A stretch of 9,998 bases of DNA, taken from the NCBI GenBank assembly GCA_017443885.1, contig JAFSXW010000069.1, forward strand, positions 1 through 9,998, read 5' to 3'. The position numbers and the translations under genes are program-made. The notes below the pieces were generated by a model. It saw only the letters and a list, made by a program, of their open reading frames with translations, was not told the origin of the DNA and searched no databases. Each line of letters begins with the position of its first letter. The stretch's first letter is position 1. Origin of the DNA: Clostridia bacterium (lineage in GTDB: Bacteria > Bacillota > Clostridia > Christensenellales > UBA1242). Shown here one piece after another: positions 1 to 7,018 of this stretch.

Positions 1-33
1 ATTTTTTTATTTTTTTTAAATATTATTATTTTT

Positions 34-945
34 TTATTTTAAACTTAATAAATAATTGCATGCACTAGTTGCTGCAATTGCACCATCACTTATTGCAGTT
101 GCAACTTGTTTAACTTTTTTACTTGTGGCATCTCCTGCAACAAATAATCCAGGGGTTTTTGTGCTTAAATCTTCCGTGCGCACAAAATAGCCATTTTTAT
201 CAAGATCGGCAAATTCTTTAAAAACTTCATTATTGGCAACCTGCCCAATAGCCACAAACACAGCTTTTGTTTTTATTCTCTCTTCCTTATGAGTTTGTGT
301 GTTTTCAAACACAAGGCCTTCCAGTTTGTCTTCCCCCACAAACTCTTTTAGTGAAAGATTGTGACTAACTTTTATATTTTCTTTAGAAAGCACATTATCT
401 ATTAGAGCCTGGTCGCCAAAAAACTTATCAAAAAGTGTTACAATATGAACACTTTTTGCATAGCCCGAAAGCAAAAGAGCATATTGAAGAGCGGTGTTTG
501 CATCTCCTATTAAAACGATATCTTCGCCAGCATAAAAAGCACCATCGCAAAGTGCACAATAACTTATGCCGTGCCCTATTAATTTTTCTTCATTTGGCAA
601 ATTAAATTTTCTATGCTTGCACCCACTAGCAACAACAACTGCCCTTGCCTCTAGTACTTTGTCTTCTAGATAAACATAAAATATATCATCTTTTTTTTCA
701 AGTTTTGTTACTTCACCAAATTCAAATTCGGCACCCTTGTTTATTATTTGGCTAAAAGTTTTGTCTGCAAGTTCTATCCCTGAAATGCTTTCAACGCTTG
801 GATAGTTTTCAACTCTTGGGCTTTCCGCTATTTGCCCACCTATGGCATTTTTTTCAATAATGGTTACACTTTTTCCTTGCCTTAAAGCGTAAAGGCAGGC
901 CGTCATGCCTGCCATTCCTGCGCCGATAACTATTAAATCTGTCAT
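34..945 (-). CDS. trxB: Thioredoxin reductase-like flavoprotein with degenerate NADPH site
   Basis: This 303-residue protein has the length and layout of low-molecular-weight thioredoxin reductases. The N-terminal FAD loop GAGMAG is at residues 8-13, the redox pair is in CALCDG at 130-135, and the C-terminal FAD motif GDAT followed by Q..ATAISDGAIAA is at 271-292. These enzymes use FAD and a CxxC pair to reduce thioredoxin or glutaredoxin-like partners in the cytoplasm. The second nucleotide-binding domain is odd: the usual GGGxSA/GGGNTA is GDANTA (147-152), and the usual HRRxxFR, which holds the NADPH 2'-phosphate, reads VTLFDKF (169-175). I infer that NADPH is probably not the donor; ferredoxin-dependent flavin thioredoxin reductases of clostridia show this kind of loss. 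The ATG follows the nrdD stop with no gap, and an AGGAAG 10 bases upstream lies inside nrdD, so translation is probably coupled. The AT-only stretch at 1-33 downstream shows no hairpin. Confidence 0.9.
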   Translation of the reverse strand: MTDLIVIGAGMAGMTACLYALRQGKSVTIIEKNAIGGQIAESPRVENYPSVESISGIELADKTFSQIINKGAEFEFGEVTKLEKKDDIFYVYLEDKVLEARAVVVASGCKHRKFNLPNEEKLIGHGISYCALCDGAFYAGEDIVLIGDANTALQYALLLSGYAKSVHIVTLFDKFFGDQALIDNVLSKENIKVSHNLSLKEFVGEDKLEGLVFENTQTHKEERIKTKAVFVAIGQVANNEVFKEFADLDKNGYFVRTEDLSTKTPGLFVAGDATSKKVKQVATAISDGAIAATSACNYLLSLK

Positions 946-3312
946 CTATTTTAAACTTCCTATGTATCTATTAATTTCGCTAGCGTTATCATATCTATCA
1001 TACTTGTTTTTATTTGGAACAAGTAATGTTGGAGCTTTCATAACGCCCATTTCTATTGTTTTTTCTTTTTCGTCTTCTGCATCTATCACAGTGTATTTAA
1101 CACCAGCTTTATCTAAAAGCATTTTTGCCATCTTGCAATTTGGGCATGTTTTTGTGGTGAAAAGCAATAATTCGTTTCCAACTTTTTCGTTTTTAGCATT
1201 AGAACTTTCACACTCGCATGCACCATGTTTTTCACCGTTTAAATGAGAGTTTGAAATATCATAAGTTTTTCTATCAACAAATTCTTGGCTCTTGCCATCA
1301 TTCCAGTTTGCAACTGGGCGATAGTAGCCCGTAATTCTGCTGTAAACTTCTGTTTTCTTTCCACACTTAGGGCATTCTTTCACTTCGCCAGAAATATACC
1401 CATGTTCACTACAAACTGAATATGTTGGGCTCATAGTGTAATATGGCAATTTATAATTTTCGGCAATAGTGCGAACTAGTTTTGCAGTAGCCTGCCAAGA
1501 ATCTAACTTTTGACCAAGGAAGGCATGGAAAACTGTTCCAGATGTGTAAAGTGGTTGGAACTCATCTTGAATATCAAGAGCAGCAAAGATATCGTCTGTG
1601 AATGAAACAGGAAGATGTGAACTATTTGTGTAATATGGGGTTCCATTCTCGTTTGCAGTGATAATGTCTGGATATCTTTCTTTATCGTGCTTTGCAAATC
1701 TATAAGATGTAGATTCTGCTGGAGTTGCTTCTAGGTTGTAAAGATCGCCATATTGCTCTTGATAATCACTTAGTCTTTCACGCATATGATTTAAAACTTT
1801 TTTAGTGAATTCTTGTGATTTTTTATCAGTTAAATCGGCTCTTATCCAATTTGCGTTTAAGCACGCTTCGTTCATACCAACAAGTCCTATAGTTGAGAAG
1901 TGATTATTAAGTGTTCCTAAATAGCGTTTTGTGTATGGATATAATCCTGCTTCAAGCAATCCTTCAATAGTGTTTCTTTTAATTTTAAGAGATCTAGCTG
2001 AAACATCCATTAATCTATCTAGCCTATTAAAGAAATCTTCTTCACTAGCAGATTCATAAGCTAGTTTTGGCATATTTAGCGTTACAACACCAATAGATCC
2101 TGTGCTTTCGCCACTGCCAAAGAAACCACCAGATTTTTTGCGAAGTTCTCTTAAATCAAGACGAAGACGGCAACACATACTTCTAACATCACTTGGTTCC
2201 ATATCGCTATTAATATAGTTAGAGAAATAAGGTGTACCATATTTTGTGGTCATTTCAAACAACAATCTATTATTTTCTGTGTCGCTCCAATCAAAGTCCT
2301 TTGTGATTGAATATGTTGGAATTGGATATTGGAAACCTCTGCCGTTGGCATCACCTTCAATCATAACTTCAATAAATGCTTTATTAACCATTGCCATTTC
2401 TTTTGTGCAATCTTTATATTTAAAATCTTGATCTTTTCCACCAACAATAGCAGGAAGTTCGGCTAAATCTTTTGGAACAACCCAGTCGAGAGTAATATTT
2501 GTGAATGGAGCTTGAGTTCCCCACCTAGATGGTGTGTTCACGCCATAAATAAAGCTTTGAATACATTGTTTAACTTCTTTATATGTTAAGTTATCCTTCT
2601 TAACAAAAGGAGCAAGATATGTGTCGAATGATGAGAACGCTTGCGCACCTGCCCATTCATTTTGCATAATTCCTAAAAAGTTTACCATTTGGTTGCAAAG
2701 AGTTGAAAGGTGAGAAGCAGGACTAGAACTAATTTTACCAGGAACTCCACCAAGCCCTTCTTTAATTAGTTGCTTTAAACTCCAACCAGCACAATATCCT
2801 GATAGCATAGAAAGATCGTGAATATGAATATCACAGTTTCTATGAGCATCACCAATTTCTCTATCATAAACTTCACTTAACCAGTAGTTTGCAGTCATTG
2901 CACCAGAGTTAGATAAAATTAACCCACCAATAGAATAAGTAACCGTACTGTTTTCTTTAACACGCCAATCAGCAAGTTTAAGATATTTATCAATGGTGTT
3001 TTTATAATCCATTAAAGTGTTAGAAATGTTTCTAATTTTTTCATGATCTCTTCTATATAATATATAGCACTTAGCAACATTTTCGTAGCCATTTTTCATA
3101 AGAACTCTTTCAACAGTATCCTGGATATCTTCAACTGTTGGAAGTTTTTTATCAAATTTTTCAAGTAATTCAAGTTCAGTTATTTTTGCTAGCTTCTTAC
3201 AATCTCTAACATCTCCTTCACCTAAGCTCATCATGGCCTTAACTATTGCATTTTCAATTTTAGAGATATCAAAATCTACTATCTGACCATTTCTTTTAAT
3301 AATTTTATCCAT
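946..3312 (-). CDS. nrdD: Anaerobic (class III) ribonucleoside-triphosphate reductase with C-terminal glutaredoxin-like domain
   Basis: This is the glycyl-radical enzyme that reduces ribonucleotides to deoxyribonucleotides without oxygen. The chosen start gives 788 residues; an upstream in-frame start at 3357 is rejected because AAAGGAGA sits 8 bases before this ATG and the promoter lies in between. Domains in order: ATP-cone (about 1-95, IIKRNGQIVDFD), which senses dATP/ATP; catalytic barrel with HDL..GYCAGW (Cys174) and SMCCRLRLD (Cys381) as likely active-site cysteines; zinc site C634/H637 with CPKC (647-650); glycyl radical loop RITGYYRP with Gly662; and a redoxin domain from about 714 with CPNC (723-726) and a KAPTLLV cis-Pro motif. 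The extra domain makes it about 70 residues longer than plain NrdD and suggests built-in delivery of reducing equivalents. The flavoprotein reductase follows at once. The radical-SAM activase NrdG is not visible and may lie beyond position 1. Confidence 0.97.
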   Translation of the reverse strand: MDKIIKRNGQIVDFDISKIENAIVKAMMSLGEGDVRDCKKLAKITELELLEKFDKKLPTVEDIQDTVERVLMKNGYENVAKCYILYRRDHEKIRNISNTLMDYKNTIDKYLKLADWRVKENSTVTYSIGGLILSNSGAMTANYWLSEVYDREIGDAHRNCDIHIHDLSMLSGYCAGWSLKQLIKEGLGGVPGKISSSPASHLSTLCNQMVNFLGIMQNEWAGAQAFSSFDTYLAPFVKKDNLTYKEVKQCIQSFIYGVNTPSRWGTQAPFTNITLDWVVPKDLAELPAIVGGKDQDFKYKDCTKEMAMVNKAFIEVMIEGDANGRGFQYPIPTYSITKDFDWSDTENNRLLFEMTTKYGTPYFSNYINSDMEPSDVRSMCCRLRLDLRELRKKSGGFFGSGESTGSIGVVTLNMPKLAYESASEEDFFNRLDRLMDVSARSLKIKRNTIEGLLEAGLYPYTKRYLGTLNNHFSTIGLVGMNEACLNANWIRADLTDKKSQEFTKKVLNHMRERLSDYQEQYGDLYNLEATPAESTSYRFAKHDKERYPDIITANENGTPYYTNSSHLPVSFTDDIFAALDIQDEFQPLYTSGTVFHAFLGQKLDSWQATAKLVRTIAENYKLPYYTMSPTYSVCSEHGYISGEVKECPKCGKKTEVYSRITGYYRPVANWNDGKSQEFVDRKTYDISNSHLNGEKHGACECESSNAKNEKVGNELLLFTTKTCPNCKMAKMLLDKAGVKYTVIDAEDEKEKTIEMGVMKAPTLLVPNKNKYDRYDNASEINRYIGSLK

Positions 3313-3345
3313 ATTTGTTTTCTCCTTTCGTGTTTGTCTGAGGCA

Positions 3346-3374
3346 AGAATACCACACCCAATATATTGTGTCAA
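3346..3374 (-). promoter_or_regulatory. Promoter of nrdD-trxB
   Basis: On the minus strand a perfect -35 TTGACA (3374-3369) is followed by a 17-base spacer and a -10 TATTCT (3351-3346). Transcription would start near 3339, giving a leader of about 27 bases that contains the AAAGGAGA ribosome binding site. A strong NrdR box (3356-3371) fills the spacer, so bound repressor would exclude RNA polymerase. Confidence 0.82.
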
Positions 3375-3403
3375 TTTTTTTTAATTTTTGCTATATCTTG
3401 TGT
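3356..3403. promoter_or_regulatory. Tandem NrdR operator of nrdD
   Basis: Two NrdR-type boxes start exactly 32 bp apart. The proximal one, ACCCAATATATTGTGT (3356-3371), matches the known consensus ACACWATATATWGTGT at 15 of 16 positions. The distal one, TTGCTATATCTTGTGT (3388-3403), matches at 12 of 16. NrdR is the nucleotide-sensing repressor of ribonucleotide reductase genes, and its sites usually come as pairs about three helical turns apart. The position over the nrdD promoter spacer fits repression. The nrdR gene itself is not in the window. Confidence 0.85.
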
Positions 3404-3591
3404 TTTTGCATTTTTTTGAACAAAATTTTAAAATAATATTTCCCATCCCCTTCTTTGCTAGAAATTATGCAGGCTAAACAAAATGATTATATTTTTATAT
3501 CTTTGTTTTTTGCGAAAACATATTTGTTCAACTTTCACAAAAATTAAAAATTTTAAAAAATTGTTGTTTTTTATTTGACAAAGTTAAAAAA

Positions 3592-3639
3592 CCACAACAA
3601 TTAGGGTATTTTGTGTACATTAAACACAATATGTTGTGT
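3592..3639. promoter_or_regulatory. Second NrdR-like box pair, upstream of the dap operon
   Basis: ACACAATATGTTGTGT (3624-3639) matches the NrdR consensus at 15 of 16 positions. Exactly 32 bp upstream, CCACAACAATTAGGGT (3592-3607) matches at 11 of 16. The geometry mirrors the nrdD operator: the strong box ends 46 bases before the dapB ATG (43 bases for nrdD), and the weak box is distal. The strong box overlaps the -35 of the best rightward promoter candidate. The strong box alone is convincing; the weak one is supported mainly by its spacing. Between the two operators (3404-3591) I see only AT-rich sequence with no gene. Confidence 0.6.
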
Positions 3640-3662
3640 TTTGCACATATTGATATTTTAAT
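3634..3662 (+). promoter_or_regulatory. Candidate promoter of dapB-ddh-asd
   Basis: A weak -35 TTGTGT (3634-3639), a 17-base spacer and -10 TTTAAT (3657-3662, 5/6 match) would start transcription near 3669. That leaves room for the GAGAGG ribosome binding site at 3675. A perfect TATAAT at 3666-3671 also exists, but its start near 3678 would fall inside the ribosome binding site. A TTGACA at 3575-3580 has no good -10 at normal spacing. Confidence 0.4.
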
Positions 3663-3685
3663 CCATATAATATTGAGAGGTGTTT

Positions 3686-4357
3686 ATGAAGGTTTTATTA
3701 TTTGGTTTTAATGGCACTATGGGAAAACTCACGCTTGAAAAACTTTTAAATGAAGGCTACGAAGTTATAAAAAAAGAAAAAGGCAACACTATTGTCCCAG
3801 AAGAAATAAAAGGTTGCGATTACGCGATAGATTTTTCAATAGGAGAAGAAAGCTATAAGCATGCTTCTGTTTGCAATAACAGTGGCGTTCCAATTCTTAT
3901 TTGCGCCACAGGTCAAAGCCAAAAAGTGTTATCTAAAATAAGTAAAATTAAAGCCAATGTGCCAATCGTTGTTTGCTCAAACACAACAATGGGTGCAAAA
4001 ACAATTTATAATTGGCTAAACACTCTAAATAATAATAAGAAAAATATGGTAGTTCATATTCATGAATCTCATAATATACACAAAAAAGATAGTCCATCTG
4101 GAACATCACTAGCCTATAAACAAATCTTTGAAGATAAAAATATAAGTTGCGAAATTTCTAGCGAACGCACAAACACTCGGCTTACAAGCCACACCATTTC
4201 GTTATTTTTAGAAAATGAAATTATTAAAATAACGCACATCACATTAAATAAAGAAGTGTTTGCAGAAGGCGCAATAAAATTAGCTAGTCTATTAAAAAAT
4301 ATGCCACCCAAGGTTTATTTAAATTATTTATCGGAGAATTTTTATGAAGAAACTTAA
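3686..4357 (+). CDS. dapB: 4-hydroxy-tetrahydrodipicolinate reductase
   Basis: DapB reduces the dihydrodipicolinate-family intermediate with NAD(P)H on the route to meso-diaminopimelate and lysine. The 223 residues are short for the family (often about 250-270). The dinucleotide loop GFNGTMG is at 7-13, and the family signature appears as ESHNIHKKDSPSGT (127-140), equivalent to the usual HHxxKxDAPSGT. The first His (129) and Lys133 are kept, but the second His of the HH pair is Asn130. The C-terminal signature with H184 and FAEGAIKLA (192-200) is present. The ATG follows GAGAGG by 5 bases; an in-frame GTG two codons earlier overlaps that site and is less likely. It heads a three-gene operon and overlaps ddh by 14 bases. 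The upstream NrdR-like boxes suggest unusual regulation. Confidence 0.93.
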   Translation: MKVLLFGFNGTMGKLTLEKLLNEGYEVIKKEKGNTIVPEEIKGCDYAIDFSIGEESYKHASVCNNSGVPILICATGQSQKVLSKISKIKANVPIVVCSNTTMGAKTIYNWLNTLNNNKKNMVVHIHESHNIHKKDSPSGTSLAYKQIFEDKNISCEISSERTNTRLTSHTISLFLENEIIKITHITLNKEVFAEGAIKLASLLKNMPPKVYLNYLSENFYEET

Positions 4358-5279
4358 AATAGGAATTGTTGGTTTTGGCAATCTAGGGAAAGCTGTTTTA
4401 GATGTTTTTAAAGAAAATACCAAAATAAAAATTGTTGCAATTTTTTCAAAACATTTAAAAGAAAAATCTATTGAAAATGTGCCTGTTTACACCCCACAAG
4501 AAAGCCAAAAATTTAAAGGCAAAATAGATTTGATGGTTTTGTGCACTGGTAGCCAAACCGATATGCTTAAAGATGCTCCCTTCTTTGCAAAAGACTTTAA
4601 TATTATAAATAGTTTCGACACTCATAAAAAAATAAAAGAGCAACTTTTTATTCTCAACAAAATTTGCAAAGAGAATAACACCTTTTCATTAATTGCTTGT
4701 GGCTGGGATCCGGGTATTTTTTCGATTTTTAGAGCATATTTTTCACTTTTTTGCAATAAATTTGCAGTTTTTTATGGCAAAGGTGTTAGCCTTGGTCACA
4801 CAAACGCAGTAAAAAAAGTAAATGGCGTTATAGATGCTATAAGCATTACTAAACCAAATATTATGGAATATAAAAAGGCGAAAAGCGGAGAAGATTGCAC
4901 TTCAAATTTATTAAAACGAGAAGTTTATGTTGTGTCTAACGCCAACCACGAAACTATAAAAAATAGAATACTTAAAATTAAAAATTATTTTGAAGGCGAA
5001 GATGTTACTATTAAATTTTTAAGCCACCAAAAACTAAACGAACTTAAAACCCTTGCCCATAAAGGCGAAATTATTGGGCATTCAAAAAATGGATCCTTTG
5101 AAGAATATAATTTTAATTTTAAAACTTCTTCTAACCCGTTCGCCACTGCTAAAATTATGCTAGCATTTTCGCTTAAACTTTTAAACTTAAAACAAAAATA
5201 TGGTGCAGGAGCCTACACACCACTTTCATTTTCTCCGCTAGAACTGCTGGGCAAAAACGAAGCAATGAGGGTTATTTAA
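4344..5279 (+). CDS. ddh: meso-Diaminopimelate D-dehydrogenase
   Basis: Ddh makes meso-diaminopimelate in one NADPH-dependent reductive amination of tetrahydrodipicolinate, bypassing the succinylase or acetylase branch. The 311 residues are near the length of the Corynebacterium enzyme (320), whose remembered sequence lines up along its whole length. Matching motifs are GFGNLG (10-15), IFSK (33-36, the nucleotide-specificity loop), CTGSQTD (67-73), CGWDPGIFS (119-127), GVSLGHTNAV (147-156), AHKG (238-241) and NPF (264-266). Its substrate comes from the DapA/DapB step, which fits the dapB neighbour. The ATG lies inside the end of dapB with GGAG 7 bases upstream, and the stop shares one base with the asd start (TAATG), so translation is probably coupled. 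The product feeds peptidoglycan and lysine. Confidence 0.95.
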   Translation: MKKLKIGIVGFGNLGKAVLDVFKENTKIKIVAIFSKHLKEKSIENVPVYTPQESQKFKGKIDLMVLCTGSQTDMLKDAPFFAKDFNIINSFDTHKKIKEQLFILNKICKENNTFSLIACGWDPGIFSIFRAYFSLFCNKFAVFYGKGVSLGHTNAVKKVNGVIDAISITKPNIMEYKKAKSGEDCTSNLLKREVYVVSNANHETIKNRILKIKNYFEGEDVTIKFLSHQKLNELKTLAHKGEIIGHSKNGSFEEYNFNFKTSSNPFATAKIMLAFSLKLLNLKQKYGAGAYTPLSFSPLELLGKNEAMRVI

Positions 5280-6241
5280 TGAAAATATCAATTATTGGAG
5301 CAACAGGACTTGTTGGCAGGGAAATAATTAAAATTTTAAGTGAAAAAAATTTAATTAATGGAAACACCATTTATCTTTATGCAAGTGAAAAAAGTGCAGG
5401 CAAAAAATTAAAAGTTGGAAGCAAATTTTTAAAAGTAATGCCACTTTCTTTAAGCACAATTTTGCCATGCGATTTTGCCTTGTTTTCTGCTGGCTCTTTG
5501 GTGAGCAAAATGTTTGCAAAAGAATTTACTAAAAAAGGTGCTTTCGTTATAGACAATTCTTCTGCTTTTAGAAGAAAAAATAATGTTCCACTAGTTGTTC
5601 CTCAAATTAACGGAAACACCATCACTAATAAAACAAAAATAATCGCTTGCCCAAACTGTTCCACAATTGGCTTAGTGCTTCCACTTTTTTATTTATTAAA
5701 GCACGCCGAAATAGAGCGAATTGTTGTGTCAACATATCAAGCAGTTAGTGGAGCAGGCAAAAAAGCAATAGAAGATTTAAACAATGGCACTACCAAAAAA
5801 CTAAACGAACCAATTAAAAATAATTTAATTCCTCAGATAGACCATTTTCTTTATAGTGGCAACACATTTGAAGAAGATAAAATGATTTATGAAACACAAA
5901 AAATTTTAAATAGAAAAATAAATATATCTTCAACATGCGTTAGAGTGCCTATTCAAAACTGCCATAGCGAAAGTGTGAACATAACATTTAATAAACCATT
6001 TTCTGCAAAAATGGCTAAAAATTTGTTAAAAAATGGGCAAAAAATTGAACTTTTGCCACTTCCTATGCCAACTCTTGCAAATGGCTCAAACAATGTTTTT
6101 GTGGGAAGAATTAGAAAGGATTATTCATTTAAAAACACACTTAATATGTTTTTGTGCTTTGATAACTTAAGGGTTGGAGCAAGCCTTAATGTTGTTAGCA
6201 TTATGGAATATATAATTCTGAATAAAATAAATGGCAACTAA
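5279..6241 (+). CDS. asd: Aspartate-semialdehyde dehydrogenase
   Basis: Asd reduces aspartyl phosphate to aspartate semialdehyde with NADPH, the branch-point step for lysine/DAP, threonine and methionine. The 320 residues are slightly short for the family (about 330-370). Visible motifs: nucleotide loop GATGLVG (7-13), DNSSAFR (92-98), catalytic Cys127 in CPNCST, QAVSGAG (154-160), substrate-binding Arg222 and catalytic His229 in RVPIQNCHSES, and DNLRVGASLN (295-304). The Arg-to-His spacing of 7 is the family's normal one. The start overlaps the ddh stop by one base, with GAGG 8 bases upstream. In pathway order Asd acts first, yet it is last in the operon; dapA, the intervening step, is absent. 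An AT-rich, gene-free stretch of about 105 bases follows before the terminator. Confidence 0.96.
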   Translation: MKISIIGATGLVGREIIKILSEKNLINGNTIYLYASEKSAGKKLKVGSKFLKVMPLSLSTILPCDFALFSAGSLVSKMFAKEFTKKGAFVIDNSSAFRRKNNVPLVVPQINGNTITNKTKIIACPNCSTIGLVLPLFYLLKHAEIERIVVSTYQAVSGAGKKAIEDLNNGTTKKLNEPIKNNLIPQIDHFLYSGNTFEEDKMIYETQKILNRKINISSTCVRVPIQNCHSESVNITFNKPFSAKMAKNLLKNGQKIELLPLPMPTLANGSNNVFVGRIRKDYSFKNTLNMFLCFDNLRVGASLNVVSIMEYIILNKINGN

Positions 6242-6349
6242 CAAAAGAAAAATATTATGCTATGTTATAAACAAAAAATATTTTTCAACTTAATTTTAAA
6301 ATTAAACTTATAAACAATATCTTAACAATTTGCTAAAAACTTTCCATAA

Positions 6350-6375
6350 AAAAATAGCCCTTAAAGGCTATTTTT
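6350..6375. terminator. Bidirectional intrinsic terminator between convergent genes
   Basis: AAAAATAGCC (6350-6359) pairs with GGCTATTTTT (6366-6375) around a 6-base loop. The A-run on one side and T-run on the other allow termination in both directions: the dap operon from the left and the DUF308 gene from the right. The right arm overlaps the stop codon of the DUF308 gene. Confidence 0.88.
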
Positions 6376-6916
6376 ATTTTGTTAATGTTTTAACTGCTTT
6401 TTTAACAAAAGCAAGCATTGCAAAAATAAACAAACTATCAACTATAAGTGATATTCCAAGATAAATCATAATAGCATTTTGAGAAGCACTTGAATATCTT
6501 AAAACAACTAAAATAATTCCTATAACTGCTTCAACAATGCCATAGATTAAATCTTTCCACCAGCCTACTTCGCCTAGTCTTTTGCTATCTAGTGCATAGC
6601 CTATATATTGAACGCCAATAAAGCTAAGTGCAAAGCCTATTAATGCAATGTAAACGCTAGGAATATAAAGCATTATTGCACCAAGCCCAATATATAGCAC
6701 GCCATTTACAAAACCGCTAGAAGATGTTTGCTCTTTAAAATAAATAAAGTAGCCAACAAGCCAAGCAAGACCAACAACAATTAATATGCAAGCAAGCACT
6801 GTTATCATAACATCAAATGATGCCTGTGGAAGTATAATAAACAAAATTCCAAACACAAGCATGGCTAGTGCAAGAATAATTGTTTTAGTTCTTTCTACTG
6901 CTAAAAAATGTTTCAT
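6374..6916 (-). CDS. DUF308 / HdeD-like six-helix membrane protein
   Basis: This 180-residue protein is almost entirely hydrophobic, with six likely membrane helices at about 12-30, 35-60, 70-86, 88-108, 121-139 and 148-171. The helices are linked by short, partly charged loops, and the C-terminus is basic (KKAVKTLTK). Repeated helix pairs with LVFGILFIILP- and YIGLGAIML-like segments are typical of the DUF308/HdeD family. HdeD is linked to acid resistance in Escherichia coli, but the biochemical role of the family is not established and I assign none here. No signal peptide is separable from the first helix. Translation starts at an ATG 6 bases after AAGGAGGA, a near-ideal ribosome binding site. 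It has its own promoter and is convergent to the dap operon. Confidence 0.8.
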   Translation of the reverse strand: MKHFLAVERTKTIILALAMLVFGILFIILPQASFDVMITVLACILIVVGLAWLVGYFIYFKEQTSSSGFVNGVLYIGLGAIMLYIPSVYIALIGFALSFIGVQYIGYALDSKRLGEVGWWKDLIYGIVEAVIGIILVVLRYSSASQNAIMIYLGISLIVDSLFIFAMLAFVKKAVKTLTK

Positions 6917-6937
6917 AATTTTCCTCCTTATACTTTT

Positions 6938-6966
6938 ATGCTATTCTTTTATAACAAATTTGTCAA
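6938..6966 (-). promoter_or_regulatory. Promoter of the DUF308 gene
   Basis: On the minus strand TTGACA (6966-6961) is followed by a 17-base spacer and TAGCAT (6943-6938, 4/6). A small palindrome, ACAAATTTGT (6954-6963), overlaps the -35 and could be an operator, though it may be chance. The terminator of the upstream gene ends directly before the -35. Confidence 0.65.
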
Positions 6967-6967
6967 T

Positions 6968-6999
6968 AAAAAAGCCACCCAATTTTTAATTGAATGGCT
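6968..6999 (-). terminator. Intrinsic terminator after the 296-residue gene
   Basis: Read leftward, AGCCA (from 6999) and CAATT pair with AATTG and TGGCT around a short loop, with a two-base mismatch in the middle of the stem. A T-run follows (A-run 6968-6973 on the plus strand). It lies about 20 bases after the stop codon at 7019. Confidence 0.75.
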
Positions 7000-7018
7000 G
7001 CTAATAAATGCTAATTTT

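Noticed and set aside
905..1246. A 113-residue plus-strand open frame
   Set aside because: It is antisense to the start of trxB and the end of nrdD, both of which have full family motifs; no ribosome binding site or coding character.
3313..3357. Longer nrdD start adding 15 residues
   Set aside because: The extra codons lie across the -10 region and leader, and the strong AAAGGAGA precedes the ATG at 3312.
3575..3580. TTGACA as -35 of the dap promoter
   Set aside because: No recognisable -10 is found at 16-19 bases; the closer TTGTGT/TTTAAT pair fits better.
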